Source: Falsiroseomonas ponticola
Lineage (GTDB): Bacteria; Pseudomonadota; Alphaproteobacteria; Acetobacterales; Acetobacteraceae
Length of the DNA stretch: 64,000 bases
Reading direction: 5' to 3'
Assembly (NCBI RefSeq): GCF_016805305.1
Contig: NZ_JAERQN010000001.1
Location: forward strand, 558,001-622,000
Shown here piece after piece: positions 9,360 through 17,938 of this stretch. Position 1 is the stretch's first letter, and each line of letters opens with the position of its first letter. The notes under the pieces were generated by a model. It was not told the DNA's origin, made no database searches, and saw nothing but the letters and a program-made list of their open reading frames with translations. A program made the position numbers and the translations under genes.

Positions 9360-10175
9360 GGGCGCGGCACCCGGCCGCAGCGTGATGCTGCCATCCGGGT
9401 TGGGCTGGGCGGTGACGGGGCCGAGCCGGCTCAGCGCCTCCAGCGCCGCGGCCAGGCGCGCCTCGTCCAGCGGCAGCCCGGCCTGCGGGTCCGGGCCGGG
9501 CGGTGCCTCCCGCAGCAAATTGGCGGCGACGCGGGCGGGGTCGAGGTCCGGCGCCACGCGCATCACCTCCAGCAGCGCGGCCGCGGCGGCGGGGGCGGTG
9601 GCGGCCAGGGCGGCATGCAGCTCATCCCGCCGCGGGTCGGGCGGCAGCGGCGCCTGCACCGCCCGGGCGGCGGCGATGCGGCGGGCGGTGGCGGCCAGGT
9701 CGCCGGCCAGGACGGCATGGCGCCGGCTGGCCAGGAGGGCGCGCGTCGCCGTCTCGTCCAGCCCGGCGGCGGCGGCGGCGAAGGCGGGGTCATGCGCCCG
9801 GCGCGCCGCGATCTCACGCCGCTCGGCCTCCGTCTCCGGCCGGGACGCGGCATCCAGCAGCAGCCGGGCCACCAGCGGCGCGGGCGCGTCCGGCAGGGCG
9901 GGCGGGGCGCGGGCGGGCGCCGGCACGATGGCGAGGGTCCGCGGCGGCGGCGAGGGCGGGCGCGGCTTCGGGAAGACCACCGCCTGCACCCAGAGCGCGG
10001 CGGCCAGCGGCAGCGTGCCGATGGCGAGATGCGCGGGCAGGCCGATCTTCGGCACCGCCGCGCTGAACAGCAGGAAGCAGCCGAGCCCGAGCAGCGCGGC
10101 GCCGGCCCAGAGCCCCGCGGCCGCCGCCAGCCGGGCCGGCGGCAGGGGCGCGGGCCTTGCCCGTCGGCCCAGCAT
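9330..10175 (-). CDS. Hypothetical membrane protein, Ala-rich
   Basis: A 281-residue protein I do not recognise. Two hydrophobic segments lie near the N-terminus (about residues 16-37 and 45-65), then a Pro-rich linker and an Ala/Arg-rich helical region of about 190 residues, which would be soluble. It is the third gene of a minus-strand operon: 23 bases separate it from the EF-hand gene. Its 3' end overlaps the 3' end of the haemagglutinin-like gene by 30 bases on the other strand. Composition is extreme but codon third positions look coding, and operon position supports it. Function unknown. Confidence 0.6.
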   Translation of the reverse strand: MLGRRARPAPLPPARLAAAAGLWAGAALLGLGCFLLFSAAVPKIGLPAHLAIGTLPLAAALWVQAVVFPKPRPPSPPPRTLAIVPAPARAPPALPDAPAPLVARLLLDAASRPETEAERREIAARRAHDPAFAAAAAGLDETATRALLASRRHAVLAGDLAATARRIAAARAVQAPLPPDPRRDELHAALAATAPAAAAALLEVMRVAPDLDPARVAANLLREAPPGPDPQAGLPLDEARLAAALEALSRLGPVTAQPNPDGSITLRPGAAPSGVLLAPPG

Positions 10176-10198
10176 CCGATCGCGCGGTCCCGGCCGGC

Positions 10199-11056
10199 TC
10201 AGCGCAGGTTCATCAGGCCCTCGAACAGGCCGCGGAGCATGCCCGCGCCCTCCGTCAGGCCCTCGACCCGCAGCGGGCGGCCGGCGGCGGTGCCGGCCCC
10301 GGCGGCGAAGGCGGCGCGGTCCTGCGCCAGTTCGGCCGCGGAGAGCCGGCCATCGCCGTCATAGTCCAGGCTTTCCAGCAGCACGCGCCCGGCCAGGATG
10401 CCGGCCACGGCACCGGCGCCGACCGCGGCGGCGATCACATCCTGCGTGCCGCCTTCCTGCACCGCCGCCAGCCAGGCGGCGCCGCGGGCCAGGCGGGCGA
10501 TCTCCGCCGAGCTCAGCAGGCCGTCGCCGCTGACATCGGCCTGGGCGACGATGGCCTGGGCGCAGACGCCGGGCGTGGCGCTGGCGCAGCCGGCTTCCAG
10601 GTTCTCGATGATGGAGAGGAAGGCGGCGCCTTCGCCATGCAGCGCGGCCAGCACGGGCGGCGGCGCGGGGCAGCGGCGCCAGGCGGCGATGGGGGTCGCG
10701 CCCGGCAGGCGGTCATCGCGCGTCTTGGCGTCGGGCTCGGCCGTCTCCAGCGAATTGCCGGCGTTGCGCAGCATGATGCGCGGCGCCTCCGCCCCCGTGG
10801 CGGTGGCGATGGTCCAGCTTTCCGTCGCCCGGGTGGCGGCCAGGCGGAACAGGCGGGCGGGGGCTTCGGCATCCACCCGCGCCACGCTGCGGGCCGTGAC
10901 CAGCAGCATGCCGCGGGGGTCCGCGCAGTCTCCGGCGAACCAGGCGCCGCGCTGGGCTTCCGGCAGTTCGGCGGCGGGCTGCGCCGCGGCCGGGGCGGCC
11001 AGGGCGAGCAGCAGGATGGCCGCCCGGGCCAGGCTGGTGGGGAGTGCCGGCATCAT
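10199..11056 (-). CDS. Secreted EF-hand protein
   Basis: About 285 residues with a signal peptide (ARAAILLLALAAPAAAQPA). An N-terminal domain of about 100 residues starts with AQRGAWFAGDCADPRG. Two canonical EF-hand loops follow: D174-x-S176-x-D178-G ... E185 and D231-x-D233-x-D235-G ... E242. A glycine-rich hydrophobic segment lies between them. The protein probably binds calcium in the periplasm or outside the cell. The start ATG at 11056 overlaps the TGA of the upstream repeat-protein gene, so the two are translationally coupled. This suggests a shared role at the cell surface, perhaps in calcium-dependent adhesion; that is inference. Confidence 0.75.
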   Translation of the reverse strand: MMPALPTSLARAAILLLALAAPAAAQPAAELPEAQRGAWFAGDCADPRGMLLVTARSVARVDAEAPARLFRLAATRATESWTIATATGAEAPRIMLRNAGNSLETAEPDAKTRDDRLPGATPIAAWRRCPAPPPVLAALHGEGAAFLSIIENLEAGCASATPGVCAQAIVAQADVSGDGLLSSAEIARLARGAAWLAAVQEGGTQDVIAAAVGAGAVAGILAGRVLLESLDYDGDGRLSAAELAQDRAAFAAGAGTAAGRPLRVEGLTEGAGMLRGLFEGLMNLR

Positions 11057-12267
11057 CGCACCTCGATCTCCTCGCCGCGGCACAGATCGATGCCGGGCCG
11101 CGACACTTCACGCCCATCGCGGAACACCACCACCAGGTCGGCGGCGCAGGCGCCGCCCTCCAGCCCCGGCAGGTCCATCGCATCGCCCACCGGCACCACA
11201 TCGGCGCCGAGGCGGTCCGACCCGCGCGGGGCGCCGGGCGCGGAGGCATAGACCTCCACCACCGGCAGCGGGCCGGCATTGCGCAGGCGGAAGCTGCCGG
11301 GGGAGGGCGCGGGGGTGGTGGCGGGGACGGGCGTCTCCTCGATCCGCTGCACCACCCAGCCCGGGGCGAGGACGATGCGCGGCTGGTCGCAGATGTTCAC
11401 CTCCCGCGCCTCCTCCGCGCCGCCATTCGGGAAGACGATGCGGATATCGGCCTCGCAGCCGCCTTCCACCTGCACCACCGTCTCCTGCCCCTGCGGCAGG
11501 GTGGCGGCGCCGAGGCGATCCGGCCCCCAGTCGCTGTCGCTGCTGGGGGAGACATAGACTTCCTGCACGGTGGCGAGGTGCCGGTTGACCAGCGCGACCG
11601 ATTGCGTCGGCGGGCGGGGGATGCCGCTGCGGTCGAAGGCGACGGTCCGGTTGGCGCAGAGGTCGATGCCCTGCTTCACCTCCTCCCGGTCATCGGCATA
11701 GACGGCGCGCAGGTCGAAGGCGCAGTCCCGCGTGCGCATGCGCAGCCGGAAGGTCGCGTTGGCGTCGATCACGCCGGCGCCGAGGCGATCCGGCCCCCAG
11801 GCTTCCGGCGCACGGGGTTCGGGCCGGGCGGGGGCGGCGTAGAGTTCGCGCAGCACCGTGTCGCTGCGGTTGGCGATCTCGGCCTCCAGCGTCGGCATGG
11901 CGGGGTCGCCATAGATCAGGCGCTGGGTGCGGCAGATATCGACGCGGCGGCGGACATCCTCCGACCCGTCCTGGAAGATCGCGACGGCGTCCCAGACGCA
12001 GTTCTGCACGCGGCCGAGGCGAAGCCGGAAGGTGGCGCCCTGCGGCACGGTGTCCCGCCCCAGCCGGTCCTGGCCCCGGTCCTGGCTGTTGGGGGTGAAG
12101 AGGTAGAAATTCTGCAGCACGAGGTCGGTTTCGTTCTGCAGCGTGATCTCCCGGTTCGGCGGCTGCTGCGCGGGCTGCTGCTGCTGCGCCATCGCGGCGG
12201 TGCCGGCCATGGCAAGGCCGATCACCGCCAGGGCGCATGCTCGCCTGATGGCTCGGATGGATCGCAT
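11053..12267 (-). CDS. Secreted protein of four tandem DRLG/C-x21-C repeats
   Basis: A 404-residue protein with a signal peptide (residues about 1-27, cleavage after AMA). The mature part is four repeats of roughly 80 residues (about 40-116, 127-210, 222-300, 324-404). Each has a DRLG motif (WGPDRLG in two), a hydrophobic strand pattern, and two cysteines exactly 22 positions apart: C90/C112, C182/C204, C271/C293, C374/C396. Each second Cys sits in a D/N-hydrophobic-C motif (VDIC, IDLC, VNIC, IDLC). This suggests one disulfide per repeat in an oxidising compartment. Similar single domains occur in Rhodospirillales proteins of unknown function, to my recollection. First gene of the operon with the EF-hand protein. 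Confidence 0.75.
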   Translation of the reverse strand: MRSIRAIRRACALAVIGLAMAGTAAMAQQQQPAQQPPNREITLQNETDLVLQNFYLFTPNSQDRGQDRLGRDTVPQGATFRLRLGRVQNCVWDAVAIFQDGSEDVRRRVDICRTQRLIYGDPAMPTLEAEIANRSDTVLRELYAAPARPEPRAPEAWGPDRLGAGVIDANATFRLRMRTRDCAFDLRAVYADDREEVKQGIDLCANRTVAFDRSGIPRPPTQSVALVNRHLATVQEVYVSPSSDSDWGPDRLGAATLPQGQETVVQVEGGCEADIRIVFPNGGAEEAREVNICDQPRIVLAPGWVVQRIEETPVPATTPAPSPGSFRLRNAGPLPVVEVYASAPGAPRGSDRLGADVVPVGDAMDLPGLEGGACAADLVVVFRDGREVSRPGIDLCRGEEIEVR

Positions 12268-12557
12268 GTCTGGCCGGGCTCCCGCTGGTCGCCCCGACAA
12301 TGCGCATCCGCAACGCCCGAAGCAAGCAACCGTTTCTTTCCAGGTCGTTAACCCCCGGGGCCCGGCGCCCCGGCGGTCAACCCGGGCCCTGGGCGGCGGC
12401 GCCGGGCCGGGCGGTGGGTTCCGGCCCTTCCAGGTCGCGCGCCTTCGGGCGCCACAGCGCATAGGCCGGAAGGCAACCCGCTTCGGGTGCCTGCCATGCC
12501 AGGCCGCGCAGGCCGGGCAAGCCCCATCCTTCGCGGCCGGGCTTCACGCGGTCCCGG

Positions 12558-12917
12558 TCACGGCGCCGGGTCTTCCGGCAGCGGCATCCAGTGCGTCGCG
12601 TAGTCCGTGACCGTGTTGCCCGCGGTCGCGATGCGCACGATCCACTGCGGTGGCAGTTCCTCCCGCACACCGTCAGCTCCCTGATCGAAGACACCTTCGA
12701 CGCACTCCGCCTCGCAGATGTAGGGCGTCTCGTCGTCCGGAAGGATCAGCCGGAGAAGCAGGCGGGCGCCATCGATCGCGGGCGCCGTGGCCATGGGTTG
12801 CCAGCCTCCCGCCAGCCGCGCAGCGGGGATTCGCCCGGAACCGGAGCCCTGGTCGCGGCCGTTCGGTTCGCCGGGCTTTGCGACAAGCTTCTGGCAGAAT
12901 TCGCCGGGGTGGCTCAT
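12558..12917 (-). CDS. Small DUF551-like protein
   Basis: A 119-residue protein. The pattern WQPMATAPAIDG (residues 39-50) followed by ATHWMPLPEDP (residues 107-117) is the hallmark of the DUF551-type small domain, found mostly in phage and mobile-region proteins; no biochemical role is known. The start at 12917 overlaps the stop of the upstream ORF by four bases (ATGA), arguing for translational coupling. It lies in a patch with lower GC and a Cro/C1-type regulator, suggesting acquired DNA. The open frame extends further upstream but loses protein-like character. Confidence 0.65.
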   Translation of the reverse strand: MSHPGEFCQKLVAKPGEPNGRDQGSGSGRIPAARLAGGWQPMATAPAIDGARLLLRLILPDDETPYICEAECVEGVFDQGADGVREELPPQWIVRIATAGNTVTDYATHWMPLPEDPAP

Positions 12918-13432
12918 GCGCGGCCTCCCGTCGCGGCGCGCAAGGCGTTGCGCGCCGACCATCCGGCCAGGATGGCGCCGGGGACTGCATGCATCACGGC
13001 CCGCGCTGCGGCGCCCGTGCGGCTTCCCGCGCCAGGCTGATCCCGTGTGGCATCGTGGCCGAGGGCAACAGGGTTGCGGCCGGCTCTGTGGTCTCCGCCG
13101 TCCAAGACGACGCGACACTGACCTGCGCGCAGCGCGCGGGCGAGTTCGCGCGATGGCGATGCGGACGGCGCCAAGCGCGGCAAATGCAACCGCCGCGCTA
13201 TCACCTGCGGTCCGCGACAATTGGCACGATGGCAGCAACAGCCGAAGTTTCGGCTACCGATCGACCGAGCAGAAAACAAGCTTGCGCGGGCGGAGATCTG
13301 GTCGTAGTCGGGCCAATACGTGCCTGGAACGTCCGTGCTGCAAATCGCAAGCCCATCGGGCGGCGCGGCACAGTGTCCCTGATCGGGCAGCCGCTTCCAG
13401 GGACCGGGCGTATCGATCTCAGCGCTGGGCAT
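12914..13432 (-). CDS. Possible small phage-type protein, 3' part degenerate
   Basis: An ORF of about 172 residues. Its first 55 residues look genuine: TPGPWKRLP, then DGLAICSTDVPGTYWPDYDQIS, resembling a short protein type common in prophages, which usually continues with ANARLIAAAP. Here that position reads ARASLFSAR, and the rest is Arg/Ala-rich without recognisable features. This suggests a frameshifted or decayed 3' end. The ATGA overlap with the DUF551-like gene and the operator-like sites about 65 bases upstream favour a real transcription unit. Function unknown. Confidence 0.35.
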   Translation of the reverse strand: MPSAEIDTPGPWKRLPDQGHCAAPPDGLAICSTDVPGTYWPDYDQISARASLFSARSIGSRNFGCCCHRANCRGPQVIARRLHLPRLAPSASPSRELARALRAGQCRVVLDGGDHRAGRNPVALGHDATRDQPGAGSRTGAAARAVMHAVPGAILAGWSARNALRAATGGRA

Positions 13433-13497
13433 CACGGAATCACCATGCTCGGACGATTTCGTTTTGACAGCTTTTCTGACGATCGCAATATGATTTA

Positions 13498-13514
13498 TCT
13501 GACAGAATGTCAGA
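13498..13514. promoter_or_regulatory. Operator-like palindrome TCTGACA-GAA-TGTCAGA
   Basis: A perfect 7-base inverted repeat with a 3-base centre. It lies about 65 bases upstream of the minus-strand small ORF starting at 13432. Further TCAGA/TGTCA half sites surround it between 13465 and 13525, and the same TTATCTGACA sequence recurs upstream of the XRE regulator gene. The most likely binder is that regulator. Confidence 0.6.
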
Positions 13515-13631
13515 AGATCTGATAGCTTGCGGACTCTAGGAGGGATTCTGACCCTATGGGCGCTCAGTATTTTCCCGATGCCTCAAGCGCGCGGCCATCG
13601 ACGTTGCGCCCTTTCTGCTGGCCCGCCAAAC

Positions 13632-14000
13632 CTACCGGGCAGCAGCAACCGCGCCCGAAGCCCGCGCCGCGTCCGGATCCAACCCCTGCTCCCTCGCGGT
13701 GAGTCGGATGCCCAACCGCGTTGGAACGGCGTCGAGGACGCCGCGATAAATGTAGTCCATGGTGAGGCCCGGTAGCAGATCGCACAGGTACGCCATGGCC
13801 TCTTCGGCCGGGTAGTTGCCGCTCGGTCCCTCATTCTCCCAGTTGAGGTAGCGGGTACGGCCGACGCCAAGCAGGGCGGCAAATTCCGGCGCCTTGGGAT
13901 AGCCCATCTCCAGCCGGATCGCGCGAAGGCGCCGGACAATGTCTGTGCGAGCCGACAATGCCATGCGGCCAACGTTGGCGCTAATCCCCTGAGATGTCAT
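13632..14000 (-). CDS. XRE/Cro-C1 family transcriptional regulator
   Basis: A 122-residue regulator. Residues about 24-75 (RLRAIRLEMGYPKAPEFAAL to ENEG) form a helix-turn-helix of the XRE type: a scanning helix, GVGRTRYLNWE as recognition region, then PAEEAMAYLCDLLPGLTMDYIYRG, seen in phage and ICE regulators. It probably represses its own promoter and that of the neighbouring small ORFs, because TTATCTGACA sites occur at 14049-14058 upstream of it and at 13495-13504. The start at 14000 is uncertain; the ATG at 13964 (MALSART) is an alternative and neither has a clear ribosome site. Confidence 0.8.
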   Translation of the reverse strand: MTSQGISANVGRMALSARTDIVRRLRAIRLEMGYPKAPEFAALLGVGRTRYLNWENEGPSGNYPAEEAMAYLCDLLPGLTMDYIYRGVLDAVPTRLGIRLTAREQGLDPDAARASGAVAAAR

Positions 14001-14375
14001 GAAAAGAAACCTGACGAAACGACCATGAAGTCGTCGCCGTTCGTCCGATTATCTGACACTTGTGGGGCGAGCCGAGGCGGCGCGCTGGCTGGCCGTCCGC
14101 CCATTTTCGTGCCCCGAGCCACCGCCCTGCGACGCGGCGCGAGGCCGGATAAGCCCCATGTTCGCAGTGCGGGAAGTGGTTCAACGGCTGCCGATGTTCC
14201 GACAGGGTTTCACGGCCATTCGGCTCGTCTGGACGCGGTCCCGCGCCGACCCTTCCGGTTGCGCGCAGGGTGGCACGGCGCGCCGCTTCGTGCGCGAGCG
14301 CCGCCGCCCAGCCACCTTCCTGTGCGGACGATGGGCTTATAAGGTGGGCGCGAAAGCGCCATTCCTGGAGGAAAC
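14001..14375. other. Intergenic region between the XRE regulator and tctC
   Basis: No convincing gene is seen in these 375 bases. The left end holds the promoter side of the XRE gene, with a TTATCTGACA half-site at 14049-14058. The right end holds the tctC leader with GGAGGAAAC directly before the ATG at 14376. Short open frames here are Arg/Pro-rich and lack protein-like motifs. Confidence 0.6.
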
Positions 14376-15347
14376 ATGACCACCCGCCGCAGCCTGATCG
14401 CCGCCACCGCCGCCCTGCCGATGGCCACCCTCCTGCCCGGCGGCGCCAGCGCCCAACAGCGCTTCAACAGCCTCTACGTCTTCGTCCCCGCCGGCCCCGG
14501 CGGCGGCTGGGATGGCCTGGGCCGCGCGATCGAGCAGGCGTCCCGCGGCGCCGGCCTGGTCAATTCCTTCCAGTTCGAGAATGTCGGCGGCGCCGGCGGC
14601 ACGGTCGGCCTGCCGCGCTTCGTCAGCCAGCGCCGCGGCCGCGGCGATGCGATCATGGTGGCCGGCGCCGTGATGGTCGGCGCCGTCATCACCAACCGCA
14701 CCCCCGTCGGCATCAAGGACGTCACGCCGATCGCGCGCATGACGACGGAGCCCGGCGTGATCGTGGTGCCCGCCAGCAGCGACCTGCGCGACCTCGCGGG
14801 CTTCATGGCGGCGCTGCGCGCCAATCCGGGCGCGGTGTCGGTCGGCGGCGGCAGCGCCGGCGGCATCGACCACATCACGCTCGGCCTGCTGCTGAAGTCG
14901 CTCGGCAAGAATGCGCGGGAAGCCAGCTACGTCGCCTTCGCCGGCGGCGGCCCGGCCCAGGCCGCGATCCTCGGCGCGCAGGTCCGCGCCGGCATCTCCG
15001 GCGTGTCGGAATTCGCCGAGCAGATCCGGGCCGGCCGCATGCGGGCCCTGGCGACCACCGGCGAGACGCGCAGCCTGGAGGGCGTGCCGACGCTGAAGGA
15101 AAGCGGCATCGACATCGTCATCGGCAATTGGCGCGGCGTCTTCGGCGCGCCCGGCATCAACGCGACCCAGCGCCAGGCGCTGTCCGACTACATCGGCGCG
15201 CTGGTCGCGACGCCGCAGTGGAAGGAGATCGTGGCCCGCCAGGGCTGGGACGAGGCCTACCTCTCCGGCGCGGAGTTCGAGCGCTTCCTGGCCCGCGACC
15301 AGGCGGACACCGAGCAGGTGCTGCGCGACATCGGCCTGGCCGGCTGA
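14376..15347 (+). CDS. tctC: Tripartite tricarboxylate transporter substrate-binding protein (Bug/TctC family)
   Basis: A 323-residue periplasmic binding protein. The N-terminus MTTRRSLIAATAALPMA with an ASA cleavage region is an export signal, possibly Tat-like because of the paired arginines. The body has VFVPAGPGGGWDGLGRAIE, NVGGAGGTVG and GNWRGVFGAPGI, which fit the TctC/Bug fold. It captures a carboxylate, probably citrate or a related acid, for the TctAB membrane pair. A strong GGAGGA site precedes the ATG. tctB follows after 62 bases, then tctA, giving a complete operon. Bug proteins vary widely in ligand, so the substrate is not certain. Confidence 0.92.
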   Translation: MTTRRSLIAATAALPMATLLPGGASAQQRFNSLYVFVPAGPGGGWDGLGRAIEQASRGAGLVNSFQFENVGGAGGTVGLPRFVSQRRGRGDAIMVAGAVMVGAVITNRTPVGIKDVTPIARMTTEPGVIVVPASSDLRDLAGFMAALRANPGAVSVGGGSAGGIDHITLGLLLKSLGKNAREASYVAFAGGGPAQAAILGAQVRAGISGVSEFAEQIRAGRMRALATTGETRSLEGVPTLKESGIDIVIGNWRGVFGAPGINATQRQALSDYIGALVATPQWKEIVARQGWDEAYLSGAEFERFLARDQADTEQVLRDIGLAG

Positions 15348-15409
15348 TGCTTCCCCGCCGTGCCCCGGCCCGGGCACGGCGCCCCCACCGTCACGGAGGC
15401 TGAGGCCGG

Positions 15410-15904
15410 ATGCGTGATACCCAACGGTCGGACCTTGGCGCGGCGGTCTTCGTGCTGGTCCTCGGCCTCGTCTCCGCCTGGCAGGCGGCGGTCATCCCGA
15501 CCACGCCGCTCTATGCCCAGGTGGGGCCGAAGGCGATCCCCTACCTGATCGCGGCCGGGCTCATCGCGCTCGGCATCGGCCTGGTCGCGGCGGCGCTGCG
15601 CGGCGGCTGGTCGCATGACCTGGAGGAGGTGCAGGAAGCACCCCCCACCAATTGGCGCGCCCTGTCCCTGCTGCTGGCCGGGCTGCTGGCCAATATCGCG
15701 CTGATCGTGCCCTTCGGCTTCACCGTCGCGGCGACGGTGCAGTTCACGCTGGTGGCGGCCGCCTTCGGCAGCACCGCCCATGCGCGCAACGTGGCGATCG
15801 CCTTCGCCGTCTCGCTCGGCGCCTATGCCCTCTTCGTGAAGGCGCTCGGCGTCAATATCGGCGCCGGGGTGATCGAGGCCCTGATCTTCGGAGACCCCGG
15901 CTGA
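15410..15904 (+). CDS. tctB: Tripartite tricarboxylate transporter small membrane subunit TctB
   Basis: A 164-residue protein with four hydrophobic segments, matching TctB size and topology. The first helix runs [20 protein letters not shown] and is followed by [17 protein letters not shown], a typical TctB start. It forms the small inner-membrane subunit with TctA. Its TGA shares one base with the ATG of tctA (TGATG), indicating translational coupling. Confidence 0.9.
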   Translation: MRDTQRSDLGAAVFVLVLGLVSAWQAAVIPTTPLYAQVGPKAIPYLIAAGLIALGIGLVAAALRGGWSHDLEEVQEAPPTNWRALSLLLAGLLANIALIVPFGFTVAATVQFTLVAAAFGSTAHARNVAIAFAVSLGAYALFVKALGVNIGAGVIEALIFGDPG

Positions 15905-17403
15905 TGGATGCGCTTTCCGGGCTGGCGATGGGCTTCGGCCACGCGCTGACGCTCACCAATCTCGGCTGGGCGCTGCTCGGCTGCTTCCTCGGCACCGCGA
16001 TCGGCGTGCTACCTGGCATCGGCCCCGCGCTGACCATCGCGCTGCTGCTGCCCATCACCTTCAGCGTGCCGGCGACGGGCGCCTTCATCCTGTTCTGCGG
16101 CGTCTTCTACGGCGCCATGTATGGCGGCTCCACCACCTCCATCCTGCTGAACACGCCGGGTGAATCGGGGTCCATCATCACCTCGCTCGAAGGGGCGAAG
16201 ATGGCCCGGAACGGCCGCGCGGGGCCGGCCCTGGCGACGGCCGCCATCGGCAGCTTCGTGGCGGGCACGGTGGGGACCATCGGCATCGCCTTCCTCGGGC
16301 CCGTCGTCGTCGAACTCGCGCTCAAGCTCGGCCCGGCCGAGTATTTCTGCCTGATGGTGCTCTGCTTCGTCACCGTCTCCGCGGTGCTCGGCGGCTCCGC
16401 GCTGCGGGGGCTCACCAGCCTGTTCTTCGGGCTGCTGCTGGGGCTCGTCGGCATCGACCTGCAGACCGGCCAGCCGCGGCTGACCTTCGGCATCCCCGAG
16501 CTGCTGGATGGCGTGAATGTCGTGCTGGTCGCCGTCGCGCTGTTCGCGGTGGGGGAGACGCTGTACCTGGCGTGGCGCTACGTGGAGGGGAAGCAGGAGG
16601 TGCTGCCCGTCGGCAGCATCATGATGTCGAAGACCGACTGGAAGCGGAGCTTCTGGCCCTGGGTGCGCGGCGCCGGCATCGGCTTCCCCTTCGGCGTCAT
16701 GCCGGCCGGCGGGACCGAGATGCCGACCATGCTCAGCTACTACATGGAGCGGAAGCTGACGAAGCCGGAGCACCAGAAGGAATTTGGCACGACGGGTGCG
16801 ATCGAGGGCGTGGCCGGGCCGGAGGCCGCGAACAACGCCGCCGCCGCCGGCATCCTGGTGCCGATGCTGACGCTGGGCCTGCCGACGAGCGCGACCGCGG
16901 CCATCATGCTCTCCGCCTTCCAGTCCTATGGCATCCAGCCGGGCCCGCTGCTTTTCACCTCCCAGGCGGAGCTGGTCTGGACGCTGATCGCGAGCCTCTT
17001 CATCGCCAATGTCATGCTGGTGGTGCTGAACCTGCCGCTGGTGGGCCTCTGGGCGCGCATCCTGAAGATTCCCCAGCCGCAGCTCTACGCCGGCATCCTC
17101 GTCTTCGCGACCATCGGCACCTACGGCATCAGCAACTCCGTCGTGGACCTGTTCCTGCTGTATGGCATCGGCATCATCGCGATGTTCATGCGGCGCTTCG
17201 ACTTCCCGGTGGCGCCGGTGGTCATCGGCATGATCCTGGGGCCGATGGCGGAACAGGCGCTGCGCCAGGCCATGACGATCAGCCAGGGGGACTGGTCGGT
17301 CTTCGTGACGCGGCCGATCAGCCTGGCGATCCTGCTGGTGGCGGTGGCGGCGCTGGTGGGGCCGCGGCTCTATGGGGCCTGGGTGCGGCGGATGGCGGCA
17401 TGA
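15904..17403 (+). CDS. tctA: Tripartite tricarboxylate transporter large permease TctA
   Basis: A 499-residue inner-membrane permease with about 11-12 hydrophobic segments. Signature blocks include [40 protein letters not shown] near the N-terminus and [19 protein letters not shown] with [15 protein letters not shown] in the second half; these repeated Gly/Pro/Ser motifs form the TctA transport core. It works with TctB and the TctC binding protein in secondary carboxylate uptake driven by an ion gradient. The chosen ATG overlaps tctB; the longer open frame upstream is the tctB gene in another frame. Confidence 0.95.
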   Translation: MDALSGLAMGFGHALTLTNLGWALLGCFLGTAIGVLPGIGPALTIALLLPITFSVPATGAFILFCGVFYGAMYGGSTTSILLNTPGESGSIITSLEGAKMARNGRAGPALATAAIGSFVAGTVGTIGIAFLGPVVVELALKLGPAEYFCLMVLCFVTVSAVLGGSALRGLTSLFFGLLLGLVGIDLQTGQPRLTFGIPELLDGVNVVLVAVALFAVGETLYLAWRYVEGKQEVLPVGSIMMSKTDWKRSFWPWVRGAGIGFPFGVMPAGGTEMPTMLSYYMERKLTKPEHQKEFGTTGAIEGVAGPEAANNAAAAGILVPMLTLGLPTSATAAIMLSAFQSYGIQPGPLLFTSQAELVWTLIASLFIANVMLVVLNLPLVGLWARILKIPQPQLYAGILVFATIGTYGISNSVVDLFLLYGIGIIAMFMRRFDFPVAPVVIGMILGPMAEQALRQAMTISQGDWSVFVTRPISLAILLVAVAALVGPRLYGAWVRRMAA

Positions 17404-17430
17404 TTTTGCCACGCTGAATTTGCTGGCACC

Positions 17431-17445
17431 TTCAGCCTAGCTGAA
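17431..17445. promoter_or_regulatory. Operator-like palindrome upstream of the XRE-CcdA antitoxin gene
   Basis: TTCAGC-CTA-GCTGAA is a perfect 6-base inverted repeat with a 3-base centre, 14 bases before the ATG at 17459. A further GCTGAA half site lies at 17413-17418. Autoregulation by the antitoxin is the likely purpose, through its XRE domain. Confidence 0.6.
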
Positions 17446-17458
17446 ATAACCTGGGACC

Positions 17459-17935
17459 ATGAGGCTAGATGAACGGCTCCGACAACTTGGGATGTCCCAG
17501 CGGGAGTTTGCCCGTCGCCTTGGGGTGTCCGACGCTACGGTGAGCGGCTGGATTTCAGGCCGCAACGTCCCTGACGCCCGCAAGCTGCCTTTAATTGAGG
17601 CGCAAACTGGGGGTGCGGTGAAATTGGCGGATTTTCTAGGCGCAGCGCCGAAAGGGCCCGGACGTCGCGCATCTTCACAGGGACGGAAGCGTCGCCTCAC
17701 GGCAAACGTCACGCCGGGGGCGGCACAAGGTTTTCCAGACGCACGACAGTCGCTGATGACCGACGCGGTGGAACTCGGACTCGACCCCGACGCAATCGCC
17801 ACCAAGTCCATCCAGGACGCCATCCGCGCCGAAAAGACTCGCCGCTGGAAGGAAGAGAACCGGGCGGCGATGGACGCCTGGAACGAATGGACGGAGCGCA
17901 ACGGGCTGCCGCTGGCGAAGTACCGGATGTTCTGA
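17459..17935 (+). CDS. Antitoxin with XRE helix-turn-helix fused to a CcdA domain
   Basis: A 158-residue protein of two parts. Residues about 3-55 are an XRE helix-turn-helix (LGMSQREFARRLGVSDATVS, then GWISGRNVP). Residues about 97-158 resemble the C-terminal toxin-binding region of CcdA: AIRAEKTRRWKEENRAAMDA then NEWTERNGLPLAKYRMF, comparable to F-plasmid CcdA, where ARRLRAERWKAENQEGMA leads to its C-terminus. F-plasmid CcdA uses a ribbon-helix-helix DNA-binding domain instead, so this is a domain swap. A basic linker (about 65-82) joins the halves. It should neutralise the CcdB encoded three bases downstream and repress the operon through the palindrome just upstream. Confidence 0.85.
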   Translation: MRLDERLRQLGMSQREFARRLGVSDATVSGWISGRNVPDARKLPLIEAQTGGAVKLADFLGAAPKGPGRRASSQGRKRRLTANVTPGAAQGFPDARQSLMTDAVELGLDPDAIATKSIQDAIRAEKTRRWKEENRAAMDAWNEWTERNGLPLAKYRMF

Positions 17936-17938
17936 GGC

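Noticed and set aside
12377..12694. Small minus-strand ORF overlapping the DUF551-like gene
   Set aside because: The start lies within the DUF551-like gene in another frame and the N-terminal half is Arg/Cys-rich shadow sequence; there is no independent support.
13527..13785. Short ORFs on both strands around the 3' end of the XRE gene
   Set aside because: They are frames opposite to or overlapping the XRE gene and show no conserved features.
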